Assembly: GCF_036203305.1 (NCBI RefSeq)
Contig: NZ_CP108131.1
Coordinates: forward strand, 7,874,001-7,938,000
Direction of reading: 5' to 3'
Origin: Streptomyces sp. NBC_00190
Lineage (GTDB): Bacteria > Actinomycetota > Actinomycetes > Streptomycetales > Streptomycetaceae
DNA length: 64,000 bases
A program made the position numbers and the translations under genes. The stretch's first letter is position 1, and every line of letters starts with the position of its first letter. Shown one piece after another: positions 1 to 7,800 of the stretch. The notes beneath the pieces were generated by a model. The model had not been told where the DNA came from, made no database searches, and worked only from the letters and a program-made list of their open reading frames with translations.

Positions 1-250
1 GCCCGGAGTCCAACACCAGGGTTCCGACGGGTGTTCCGTCCAACTCCGCGATGTACGGGTCATGCTCGGTCGCGTACCGCTCGACCCGAGCCACACGTGC
101 GGGGTTCTGCGAAAACGGTGTCGTGCCCCACTGCTCGGTGTTGCCGCGGCTGTTCATCCAGACCACCGCCGAGTCGAGCATGCCCAGAATGGCCGGTACG
201 TCGGCCGGGCCGCCCGGTCTGATCCGTATGCCATGCGTGGTGTCGTTCAT
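1..250 (-). CDS. GNAT-type N-acetyltransferase, N-terminal part (cut by window edge)
   Basis: The minus strand from the ATG at 250 reads without a stop to the window edge, giving about 83 residues that begin MNDTTHGIRIRPGGPADVPA. The opening, with a beta strand (IRIRP) followed by a helix entering a variable region, and the segment DPYIAELDGTPVGTLVLDSG, match the first strands of GNAT acyltransferases, where the second phrase is the strand before the acetyl-CoA loop. The acetyl-CoA site itself lies outside the window, so the substrate cannot be guessed. No good ribosome site precedes the ATG. The call rests on fold pattern only. Confidence 0.6.
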   Translation of the reverse strand, partial: MNDTTHGIRIRPGGPADVPAILGMLDSAVVWMNSRGNTEQWGTTPFSQNPARVARVERYATEHDPYIAELDGTPVGTLVLDSG

Positions 251-291
251 GCTGGAAGCTTAGGCACCGCCGCCGCCGGGCCGGTTCAGGG

Positions 292-636
292 TCAGCAGTT
301 GTCCCCGACCGCGTCCATCTTGGAACCGAAGCGGGCCCCGTAGTTGCTGGCGTAGTCACCCTTCCTGACCGTGTGGCATTCCTTGCCGTGCGCCCAGTCG
401 ATGAAGGCGCCGCTCCTGTTGGCCCGGAACGAATACACGTGGTCGACGAACCTGCTGGGCAGGTCCACGTAACCGCCTCGCCAGACGTAGACGTCCCCGG
501 TCCCGTCCTGGAACCTCCACAGGCAGATCGCGTTGCTCGGACACGCCGGCAGTGCCTGGGCCGGCGTGGAGGTGCCGAGCGTGGTCAGGACCACCGCCCC
601 GGAAACCAGCAAAGCGCGTAAGTGACGTGTGCTCAT
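292..636 (-). CDS. Small secreted protein, peptidase inhibitor I36-like
   Basis: A 114-residue protein with a classic Sec signal peptide: MSTRHLR, a hydrophobic stretch, and a likely cut after TPAQA near residue 28. The mature part begins LPACPSNAICLWRF, is rich in aromatic residues and Gly, and has four cysteines, suggesting two disulfides. The C-x5-C-LW opening and repeated Tyr/Trp/Gly strands resemble the peptidase inhibitor family I36 (SMPI-like, beta-gamma crystallin fold) common in Streptomyces. The start is supported by GAGGAGG five bases upstream of the ATG. Inhibitory activity is not shown; a structural role outside the cell is the alternative. Confidence 0.7.
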   Translation of the reverse strand: MSTRHLRALLVSGAVVLTTLGTSTPAQALPACPSNAICLWRFQDGTGDVYVWRGGYVDLPSRFVDHVYSFRANRSGAFIDWAHGKECHTVRKGDYASNYGARFGSKMDAVGDNC

Positions 637-706
637 CCGTTCCTCCTCGCCGCGTCCCTTCTCTCATCGTCCTCGCCGGGGCCGGGAAATGTGGGACAAC
701 CCCGAA

Positions 707-1099
707 TCAGGCGGGAGTGAACACGTCTTCGGGCGTGTCGTCGAGGATGAACCCGTTGTCGAAGCGGACCCGGACCGTTGCGCGGCGCCCCTGCTCCTGG
801 TAGGCGATCCACTCGGGCTCCAGGGAGCCGACCTTCTCTTCGAGCTGCCTCCTGCTCTCCGTGGGCATCTCGTGGCCGAAGGCGTCGAGGAGCGACTTGA
901 GACGCTCGTACTCGCGGACCTCCTGGCTCTGATGGTCGTGCTCGACCACGCGCTCGACGGTGCCCTCGGTGCCCGCTGCCAGGGACAGGGATCCGGCGAC
1001 GGTTCCCGTCGACGTCGAGGAGTCCTCCGTCATCGCGGCCCAATCGGTGAGCCGGGTGTCCGCCGCCAGCTTGACCCGCTGGCCTTCTTTCAGGGTCAT
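707..1099 (-). CDS. Hypothetical protein, 130 aa
   Basis: A 130-residue soluble protein with no signal peptide or membrane segment. The N-terminal part (KEGQRVKLAADTRL and GTEGTVERVVEHD) looks like a small beta-barrel of the SH3/KOW kind. The middle has a charged helix (residues about 55-90), and the end (ATVRVRFDNGFILDDTPEDVF) is a second strand pair that resembles the barrel phrase repeated. No catalytic motif is visible and I do not recognise the family. Codon use is typical of the neighbourhood, with GC-rich third positions, so it is probably a real gene. It could be transcribed alone: the neighbours are a separate secreted protein gene and a divergent kinase gene. Confidence 0.6.
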   Translation of the reverse strand: MTLKEGQRVKLAADTRLTDWAAMTEDSSTSTGTVAGSLSLAAGTEGTVERVVEHDHQSQEVREYERLKSLLDAFGHEMPTESRRQLEEKVGSLEPEWIAYQEQGRRATVRVRFDNGFILDDTPEDVFTPA

Positions 1100-1239
1100 G
1101 GTTCTTCATCTCTCGGATCGGTCCAGGGTGGTGCCATTATCCGCGGGGCGCCGCCGACGACGTCGGCCGACCCCGCGGGCCCGCTCGGGCGATCATGAAC
1201 GAAGCCGGCTGGCGGCCGACACCACGGGGGGTTCTGCAG

Positions 1240-2145
1240 ATGGACGGCGTCGAGATCGACGAGAGCTTGGTGCGGTTCCTGCTGCGCGAACAGCATCCGG
1301 ACCTCGCGGGAGGCGACCTGCGTCCGGTGGCCGCGGGCTGGGACAATCAGCTGTGGCGTCTGGGGGAGGAGATGGCCGTACGCCTGCCGCGCACGCAACG
1401 CGCCCCGTCCCTCCTGCTCAAGGAGCGCCGGTGGCTGCCGGTCCTCGCCCCGCGGCTTTCGCTCCCGGTGCCGGTTCCCGTGCGGGCCGGTGAACCGTGC
1501 GCCCGCTTCACGAAGCCGTGGACCGTCGCGGCATGGGTTCCCGGCGAGCCGGCTGACCGCTCGCCTGTCCGCCGTGGCGAGCACGCGGCCGACACCCTGG
1601 CGGGCTTTCTCGGAGCCCTTCACCGGCCCGCGCCCATCGAGGCGCCGGCCAGTTCGAACCGGGGCGTTCCCCTCAAGGGGCTCGCCTCCGAGTTCGACCG
1701 GAAGCTCCAGGCCGCCGTCTCCGGGAGCGTTGCCACCGAGGTTCGAGGCATCTGGGACGAGGCCGTCGCCGCTCCCCGTTGGCAGGGGCCGCCGCTGTGG
1801 CTGCACGGCGATCTCCATCCCGCGAACGTCGTGGTCACGGGCGCGACGCTGACCGGCGTGATCGACTTCGGGGAACTCTGCGCCGGGGATCCGGCGGCGG
1901 ACCTCGCGGCCGCGTGGTTGCTCCTTCCGGAAGGCGCGCCTTCACGGTTCCTCGACGCGTACGCAGACGCGTGCGGACACGTGGACGAGGCCCTGATCCT
2001 TCGGGCGCGGGGGTGGGCGGTCCTGCGCAGCCTTTCCCTCATCGACATCGGCCGGGCCGGGGAACGAGGTCTCCCCGGCGGCCAGCCGACATGGGGCCCC
2101 GCGGGCCGGGCGGCTCTCGATCGGGTCCTGGCGTTCGTCGCGTAA
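1240..2145 (+). CDS. Aminoglycoside phosphotransferase (APH) family kinase
   Basis: A 301-residue protein of the protein-kinase-like APH fold. The catalytic loop LHGDLHPANVVV (near residues 188-199) gives the Asp base and metal-binding Asn, and VIDFGELCAGDPAADLA gives the DFG-equivalent metal Asp. The N-lobe has AAGWDNQLWRLGEEMAVRLPR, ending in the strand that carries the ATP lysine in relatives; here the position is Arg. The start at 1240 is chosen over the ATG at 1195 because a run of six G lies about five bases upstream of it and the extra 15 residues are low complexity. Family members phosphorylate aminoglycosides, macrolides, choline or homoserine. The substrate is not predictable, so drug resistance should not be assumed. 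Confidence 0.85.
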   Translation: MDGVEIDESLVRFLLREQHPDLAGGDLRPVAAGWDNQLWRLGEEMAVRLPRTQRAPSLLLKERRWLPVLAPRLSLPVPVPVRAGEPCARFTKPWTVAAWVPGEPADRSPVRRGEHAADTLAGFLGALHRPAPIEAPASSNRGVPLKGLASEFDRKLQAAVSGSVATEVRGIWDEAVAAPRWQGPPLWLHGDLHPANVVVTGATLTGVIDFGELCAGDPAADLAAAWLLLPEGAPSRFLDAYADACGHVDEALILRARGWAVLRSLSLIDIGRAGERGLPGGQPTWGPAGRAALDRVLAFVA

Positions 2146-2303
2146 CCCGTGATCTCGTGTGGCACCGATCCGAAAGGTGTGGGCGCAGGCCCCGCCATCC
2201 GGCTCCCCCAACCGGGCGGGGCAGCGAACCCGTCCGGCATGGCGCCAGGGCCTGCCGCGCCGCACGGCGGATGCTGATGCCTCCGACCCTGGAGGAGAGG
2301 CCC

Positions 2304-2945
2304 GTGAACGAGTCCAGCCCTCGGGGAACCCCAAAGTCGGCATCCACCGGAACAGGTGCAGGAACCGCCGACCAGGCCGGGGTCATCGGCATCGGACTCG
2401 CCGCTGTGCTGACGTTCGCACTCGCCCAGGGTTCCTGGCAGTGGTTCGCCACATTCATCGGTATGACGCTCTTCGCGGTGATCTTTGCCTTTCAGGGACG
2501 GAGGACGTGGACCCCCGGCTTCCGGTCGGCGTACATGCGTGGTCTTGTCGCGTACGCGATGGTCGTCGGCCTGTGCTTGGCGATCGCCCTGGCCCCCATG
2601 ATGCAGCGCTGGGATTGGCTGTTCCCGATGCCGGGCACTCGTAGCGGGTGCGGCGGGCTGGGCAGGTACGAGGCCATCCGGACGAAGGCCGCGGTGGCGG
2701 ACCTGGCCGGCGGCGACGGCGCTGCTGTGGCGTACGCCCAAGAGACCCAGAGCCGCAAGGCCGTTGCCGAATGCCTGGCGGCCACGACGACCCTGTGGCT
2801 GCCGGTGTACGGATTCGGGGCAGCCGTGCTGGTCGGTGCGGGCGCGTGGTCCCGCGACCGGAGCAGGGCGAGGAACGGTTCCGGGTCGCAGACCTCCGCG
2901 CCGGGGCCGGTGTACGCGGGGACGCGGCGGACCGGCACGGAGTAG
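2304..2945 (+). CDS. Four-helix membrane protein of unknown function
   Basis: A 213-residue protein from the GTG at 2304, preceded by GGAGGAG with seven bases of spacing; in-frame ATGs at 2271 and 2277 lie upstream of that site and are less likely. A polar Ser/Thr/Gly-rich head of about 22 residues is followed by hydrophobic segments near residues 26-42, 47-63, 79-98 and 165-185. A soluble loop of about 60 residues between the third and fourth contains Cys, Ala and charged residues (GGLGRYEAIRTKAAVADLAGG). The tail is polar and Arg/Ser-rich. I do not recognise the family. It follows the APH gene after a 158-bp gap with no clear terminator. Confidence 0.7.
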   Translation: MNESSPRGTPKSASTGTGAGTADQAGVIGIGLAAVLTFALAQGSWQWFATFIGMTLFAVIFAFQGRRTWTPGFRSAYMRGLVAYAMVVGLCLAIALAPMMQRWDWLFPMPGTRSGCGGLGRYEAIRTKAAVADLAGGDGAAVAYAQETQSRKAVAECLAATTTLWLPVYGFGAAVLVGAGAWSRDRSRARNGSGSQTSAPGPVYAGTRRTGTE

Positions 2946-2981
2946 CTGCCGGGACCTGGTGCGGGCGCGCGCGACCGGCGG

Positions 2982-3030
2982 CCGGACAGATCAGGAATCG
3001 AGAAGCGCCGGTCCCCGGACCCAACTACCG
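2982..3030 (+). promoter_or_regulatory. Duplicated promoter-like element, copy 1
   Basis: Positions 2982-3007 match 3967-3992 in 25 of 26 bases (one A/G change). Similarity continues more weakly through CAACTACCGTGAC, which aligns with CAACCAGCGTGAC at copy 2. GGAATC at 2994-2999 resembles the -35 element of ECF sigma factors, and the GTG at 3030 is 36 bases from it, 37 in copy 2. The spacing would fit a leaderless or near-leaderless transcript for the VOC gene. Promoter function is inferred from the duplication. Confidence 0.55.
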
Positions 3031-3038
3031 TGACAGCC

Positions 3039-3449
3039 ATGGACATCACCATTCACACGACCTCCCTCCCGCACGACGACCCGGACGCCTCCGTGGCGTT
3101 CTACCGCGACATCCTCGGCTTCGAGGTCCGCAGCGACGTCGGACAGGGCAAGATGCGCTGGGTCACGGTCGGCCCCGTCGACCAACCCGGCACGTCCATC
3201 CTCCTGGCACCGCCGGCCGCCGACCCCGGGGTCACCGAGGACGAGCGCCGGACCATCGTCGAGATGATGGCCAAGGGCACCTTCGGCTGGATCCTGCTGG
3301 CGACCCGGGACCTCGACGCCACGTTCGAGAAGGTCCAGGCCGCCGACGCCGAGGTCGTCCAGGAGCCGACCGATCAGCCGTACGGCGTGCGTGACTGCGC
3401 CTTCCGCGATCCCGCGGGCAACCTGATCCGCATCCAAGAGCTTCGCTGA
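3039..3449 (+). CDS. VOC (glyoxalase/bleomycin-resistance fold) protein
   Basis: A 136-residue single VOC protein starting MDITIHTTSLPHDDP. It contains the phrase SVAFYRDILGFEV that opens nearly every vicinal oxygen chelate module, and it ends with CAFRDPAGNLIRIQEL, which includes the C-terminal metal-ligand strand. Family members bind a divalent metal and act as dioxygenases, glyoxalases or drug-binding proteins; nothing here settles which. The ATG at 3039 fits the family start; a GTG at 3030 is in frame and may be the start of a leaderless message. The neighbours are a short AraC regulator and a DUF1801 gene that shares the same upstream element, suggesting a small co-controlled group. Confidence 0.85.
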   Translation: MDITIHTTSLPHDDPDASVAFYRDILGFEVRSDVGQGKMRWVTVGPVDQPGTSILLAPPAADPGVTEDERRTIVEMMAKGTFGWILLATRDLDATFEKVQAADAEVVQEPTDQPYGVRDCAFRDPAGNLIRIQELR

Positions 3450-3557
3450 GCCGTTCGGCTACCGGTCCGCCCTCGGTGGCCGGCGCCCACCTCGCCGCCG
3501 GCCGCTCGGGCATCGGCACCCGGCTGCTCCTCGAACATCGAAGAAAGGAGTTCTTCC

Positions 3558-4019
3558 ATGTGCCATCCCGCGTGGGGGCGCGCGCTCACCGCCGCGCAGC
3601 ACCTGAGCGACCTGACGCGACTGCGGCGCGTCCGCGACCGGATCGACCGGGAGTACGCGCGGCCGCTGAACGTCGAAGCGCTCGCCCTCGGCGCGAACAT
3701 GCCGGCCGGGCACCTCAGCCGGCAGTTCCGGCTCGCCTACGGCGAGTCCCCGTACTCCTATCTCATGACACGCCGCATCGAGCGTGCGACGGCGCTGCTG
3801 CGCCGCGGTGACCTCGGTGTCACCGAGGTCTGCTCCGCGGTCGGCTGCCCGTCCATGGGCATCTTCGGCACCCGCTTCACCGAGCGGGTCGGCGTCCCGC
3901 CCAGCACCTACCGGCGCCTCGCGGCGGCGGCTGCGGGGACGCCGCCGTGCGTGCCGGAAGAGCCGACCGGACAGGTCAGGAATCGAGAAGCGTCGGCGAC
4001 CGAGCCGCAACCAGCGTGA
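3558..4019 (+). CDS. AraC-family transcriptional regulator (short, DNA-binding domain only)
   Basis: A 153-residue protein that is essentially one AraC DNA-binding domain. The first helix-turn-helix is NVEALALGANMPAGHLSRQF and the second falls near TEVCSAVGCPSMGIFGTRF, with the usual FxxxxG-xxPxxYR ending as RFTERVGVPPSTYRRL. It has no N-terminal sensing domain, so it may respond to protein level or a partner. GAAAGGAG ends about five bases before the ATG. Its last 18 codons overlap the second copy of the promoter-like element (3967-4016), so the protein tail (PTGQVRNREASATEPQPA) is shaped by a control site. VOC and DUF1801 neighbours are its likely targets. Confidence 0.88.
   Translation: MCHPAWGRALTAAQHLSDLTRLRRVRDRIDREYARPLNVEALALGANMPAGHLSRQFRLAYGESPYSYLMTRRIERATALLRRGDLGVTEVCSAVGCPSMGIFGTRFTERVGVPPSTYRRLAAAAAGTPPCVPEEPTGQVRNREASATEPQPA
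3967..4018 (+). promoter_or_regulatory. Duplicated promoter-like element, copy 2 (inside the araC-type gene)
   Basis: This is the second copy of the 26-bp block at 2982-3007, followed by a weaker match ending in CAACCAGCGTGAC. GGAATC is at 3979-3984 and a GTG at 4016-4018, a layout equal to copy 1 within one base. It lies inside the 3' end of the AraC-type coding region and 74 bases before the DUF1801 start. It probably drives the DUF1801 gene separately from the regulator. Confidence 0.55.
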
Positions 4020-4024
4020 CGGAC

Positions 4025-4069
4025 ATGCCTTCCGGTCACGTCGCGCAAGAGAGAGGAAACCTGCCATGA
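4025..4069 (+). CDS. Possible 14-residue upstream ORF coupled to the DUF1801 gene
   Basis: From the ATG at 4025 the reading is MPSGHVAQERGNLP and then TGA at 4067-4069. That stop overlaps the DUF1801 ATG at 4066 as ATGA, the usual sign of translational coupling. A GTG at 4016 would add three codons. It sits directly downstream of the duplicated promoter-like element, so it could be the first translated piece of a leaderless transcript. It is very short and could be chance. Confidence 0.3.
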   Translation: MPSGHVAQERGNLP

Positions 4070-4548
4070 AGGTCACGCAGACGTCCGCCAAGAGCACCAG
4101 CACCAGCGCGGTCGACAAGGAGCACGACGGATTCACGGACGAGGAACGCGGCGCGATGAAGGAGCGTGCGCAGGAGCTGAGGACGGCCGCGCGCCGCGGC
4201 CCGCGCGCGGCCAAGCCGGACACGGAGAGCGAGGTGCTCGCGAAGATCGCCGAGATGCCGGAGGCGGACCGCGTCCTCGCCGAGCGGATCCACCGCATAG
4301 TCAAGGCCAGTGCGCCGGACCTCTCGCCGAAGCTCTGGTACGGGATGCCCGCGTACGCCAGGAACGGCAAGGTGGTCTGCTTCTTCCAGAGCGCGCAGAA
4401 GTTCAAGGCGAGGTACGCCACGCTCGGCTTCAGCGACCTCGCGGATCTCGATGACGGCGCCATGTGGCCGACCAGCTACGCCCTGACGAAGCTGACCGCC
4501 GCGGACGAGGCACGCATCGGCGAGCTCATCGGGCTAGCCGCGGGCTGA
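4066..4548 (+). CDS. DUF1801-domain (YdhG-like) protein
   Basis: A 160-residue soluble protein. Residues about 60-155 carry the DUF1801 pattern: SPKLWYGMPAYARNGKVVCFFQ, a strand-rich core, then ATLGFSDLADLDDGAMWPTSYALTKLTAADEARI at the end. The fold is that of frataxin-like YdhG proteins, and some members have been called iron chaperones; the role here is unproven. The first 55 residues are Lys/Thr/Ser-rich, then charged and probably helical. A GAGAGG box precedes the ATG at 4066. The gene follows the AraC regulator and its own copy of the shared promoter-like element, and overlaps a possible 14-residue upstream ORF. Confidence 0.85.
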   Translation: MKVTQTSAKSTSTSAVDKEHDGFTDEERGAMKERAQELRTAARRGPRAAKPDTESEVLAKIAEMPEADRVLAERIHRIVKASAPDLSPKLWYGMPAYARNGKVVCFFQSAQKFKARYATLGFSDLADLDDGAMWPTSYALTKLTAADEARIGELIGLAAG

Positions 4549-4770
4549 GGCCGGTCCGTGTAGCCCGCCGGTCCGGTCCCACGTCCCCTCGCAGGGCGGG
4601 GTCGTGGGTGCTCCCGAGGGCACCAGCGCGCGTTCGTCGGCCGTGAACGCCCGGCCCACCGCCGAGCACAACGCCTTCACCATTTCCTCCGGCCGCAGGT
4701 CCAGGTCCTGGTACCAGCCGTCTCCGGCGATGCCGAGCTGTGTTCCGCCGCACAGGCACGCCCCATGACG
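4534..4770 (-). pseudogene. Remnant of the C-terminal end of a larger protein (STAND/WD40-like tail)
   Basis: The minus frame ending at the TAG at 4534-4536 reads GDGWYQDLDLRPEEMVKALC, then SAVGRAFTADERALVPSGAP and TTPPC. The pattern of a helix, LC-x-AVGR, T-x-DER, P-x-G-x-P and a final Cys is the kind of tail that closes many Streptomyces nSTAND or WD40 proteins. The frame has no start codon and hits a stop upstream near 4805, so only the end of the old gene remains. The fragment abuts the large NB-ARC/WD40 gene, which is divergent. Family assignment is tentative. Confidence 0.4.
4578..4608 (+). terminator. Possible terminator after the DUF1801 gene
   Basis: Arms CCCACG-T-CCCC (4578-4588) and GGGG-T-CGTGGG (4598-4608) pair with a 9-nt loop and one T-T mismatch. 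It lies 30 bases after the DUF1801 stop. It also falls inside the antisense pseudogene remnant, so a function there is possible but not proven. Confidence 0.4.
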
Positions 4771-4772
4771 CG

Positions 4773-4810
4773 AACTTGCTTGATAGCAAACAAAATTGAT
4801 TATGAATCAG
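4773..4810 (+). promoter_or_regulatory. AT-rich upstream region of the NB-ARC/WD40 gene with a short dyad
   Basis: A strikingly AT-rich island in very GC-rich DNA. It holds TTGCT-TGAT-AGCAA at 4776-4789, then AAACAAAATTGATTATGAAT. The dyad could be a regulator site and TTGATT-type sequences could serve a promoter. The likely gene start is at 4877, about 70 bases downstream. The exact promoter elements cannot be fixed by eye. Confidence 0.4.
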
Positions 4811-4876
4811 GGTCACGAGCGGCAAGTGCGGCGAAGGGATGGCGCGCCGCCCGGGTGGGCAGCGAGGATCATCCCC

Positions 4877-7800
4877 ATGGGTCGGGGAAGGAACTGGGGC
4901 ATCGGTACGGGAGTGGTCTGCTGCGTGGCCGCCGCGGTCTGGCTGGGCACGATGGCGGTGCGGGACGGCTGGGGCGAGGCGGACCCGGTCGCCAGTGTCC
5001 TGGGAGCCACCGCGGGGATCGCCGCCCTCATCGTGACGTTGCGTACGTCCGGTGCCGGCGCCGGCACCGGCAGCACCTCAGAGGCGGGGCTCCCCCTGTC
5101 CACGGCGCCGCCGGTGCCGGACTGGGTGGTGGACAGGGCCGAAGCGAGGGAGGTCGTCGCGGCCGTGTGCCGTGGGCGGGGCGGCTCGGCGGTGGGCATC
5201 ACCACCGGCCTGCACGGAGCCGGCGGCTTCGGGAAGACCACGCTGGCCAACGTGGTGTGCGCGGATCCGAAGGTCCGCCGCCATTTCCGCGACCACGTCT
5301 ACGTCGTCACCATCGGCCGCGACGTGCGCGGACGGGCGGCGATCGCGGCGAAGGTGGCCGAGGTGACCCGGTACCTCACAGGTGACGCGCGCGAGACCGG
5401 CCAGGACCCCGACCTGGCAGGGCAGCACCTCGGGGGCCTCCTCGCACGGCGGCCCCGCATGCTGCTGGTCCTGGACGACGTCTGGGAGGCCGAGCAACTG
5501 GCGCCGTTCCTGCAAGGTGCCCACCGCACCTGCGTCAGGCTGGTCACCACGCGGAACCCGGGTGTGCTGCCCCCGGGATCGACGCCGGTCACGGTCGACC
5601 GGATGTCGTCGCATCAAGCGCTCGCCGTCCTGACGCACGGCCTCGATCTGCCCGAGGCGATCTCACGCGCCCTGGTCGACGCCACGGGCCGGTGGGCGCT
5701 GCTCCTGCGCATGGCCAATCAGCGCCTTGCCGCCCAGGCCGCCACCGGCGCCGACGCCGCCGCGGCCGCCTACCAGCTCCTCAACCGGCTGCGCGCCCAG
5801 GGACCGACCGGCGCGGACGACCCCGACGTCCCGCTGGACCTGAACGACCCCAAGCGGCGCAACGCCGCCGTGCGGGCGAGCATCCAGGCCGCCACCACGC
5901 TGCTGCCGCCGGACGGCGCCCGCCGCTTCGCCGAGCTGGGCATCTTCGCCGAGGACGACGCCATCCCCGTACCGCTGGTACTGCGGCTCTGGGAGGCCAC
6001 CGGGAATCTGGAAGAGGCGCGGGCGCGAGACCTGTGCAAGCAGATGGCGGACTTGTCCCTGCTCACCCTCGACACCACCGTGACCGACGGCGTCGTGAGC
6101 GTCCACGACGTCGTCCGGGACTATCTGCGCGCCGAGCTGGCGGGCGAACTGGCCGCGGTGAACGGTGTGTTCGTCGATTCCCTGGCCCCGCAGCTTCCGT
6201 ACGCCTCCTCCTCCTCCTCCTCGGCAATCGCGACGCCTGTGGTCAGGGCATGGTGGCGGACCGAGAGCCGGTACCTGCACGACCACCTCGTCGAGCACTT
6301 CATGGACGCCGATCGCAGAGACCTGGCAGAGGCGCTGGCCGGCGACCTGCGCTGGATACGGGCGCACCTGGAGCGGCTGGGTCCCAACGCCGCCATCCGC
6401 GACCTCGACCGCGTCCGGACCCCTGCCACGCGCACCATGGCGCGGGACCTGGCCCGCGCGGCCCACCTCCTCACGCCGACCGACCCGCCCGACGCCCTCG
6501 ACGCGGTGCTCCGCAGCCGTCTCGGGCCGCTCCCTCACTGGCGCACCCGCCACGTCCCCCTCACCGGCTCCCTTCCCACGCTGGTCAACATGTGGGCGCC
6601 GCCCGACCTGCCCGATCCCCTGCTGATGCGCAGCCACGTCGACACGACCCACGACGCGACCGCTCTGGCCGTCAACTCCCATGGCACGTGGCTGGCCAGC
6701 GCCGGCCGGGACGGCGCCGTGCGCATCCGGAGCGTCAGCACCGGAGCGGACGTCCGGACGCTGGGAGGAGCCCACAGCGGCCCCCTGGCCGCCCTGACGA
6801 TCAGCCCGACGGACACGTGGCTGGCTACCGCCGGTGTAGACGGAACCGTACGCGTGTGGGACACGGCGTCCGGGGCCCAGGTACACACGCTCGCGGGCGA
6901 CACCAGCTGGGTGACGGAACTCGTCGCCGACCCGAACGCCGCATGGCTCGCCACCGTCAACCGTGACGGCACCACGCGACTGTGGGACACCGCCTCCTGG
7001 CGCCCGCTGCGTACCCTCGCCCTGCCGAGCGGCACACCGGCGACCTGGTCCCCGTACGCCGTACGGGCGGTCGGCGCGACCTCTGACGGCGCACGGCTCA
7101 CCACGATCGACTCGGCGGGTGTCGTGCGGACCTGGAACACCGCCGACGGGACCCTGGCCGCCACGGTGACATGCGGTGCGGGCCCCGTGCGCGCCGCATG
7201 CGTCAGCCCGGACGGCGGGTGGCTCGCCATCGCCGACGGCGACGGCACCGTGAGTCTGCGCGCCATGGACTCGGGCGCCGAACTCCGGAGGCTGACTGCC
7301 CACCCGCGCACCGTCGACGCGTTGTCCGTCAGCCCGGACGGCGCGTGGCTGGCCACGAGTGGCAGTGAGGGCACGGTGCGGCTGTGGGACGCCGCGAACG
7401 GAGCCGAACTCCGCACCCTGACTGGAATCGACCACGTGCGGAGCATCGTCATCAGTCCCGATCGCACGTGGCTGGCCTCCATCACGCGGGACGGCGCGGT
7501 ACGCACCTGGGATACGTCCTCCGGTACGGAGCCGACCGGCGGATCACGCCAGGCCGTCGCCGTCCGTACCCTCGCGATCAGCCCGGACGGCACCTGGCTG
7601 GCGACGACCGGCACGGACGGGCTGGTCCGCACGTGGAGCCCGGCGACAGGTGAGGAGACGGGAACGCTGACCGGTCATCGAGGCATCCTCGACGCGGTGG
7701 CGATCAGCCCGGACGGCACCACGATCGCGACGAGTGCGAGAGACGGATCCGTCCGGCTCTTCGACCGCATCACCGGAGGGGAGTCGATGTCGAGCCGGCG

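Noticed and set aside
5663..7435. 590-aa minus-strand open frame within the STAND gene
   Set aside because: Shadow of the WD40 repeats; the repeat motif SPDGTWLAT is only in the plus frame.
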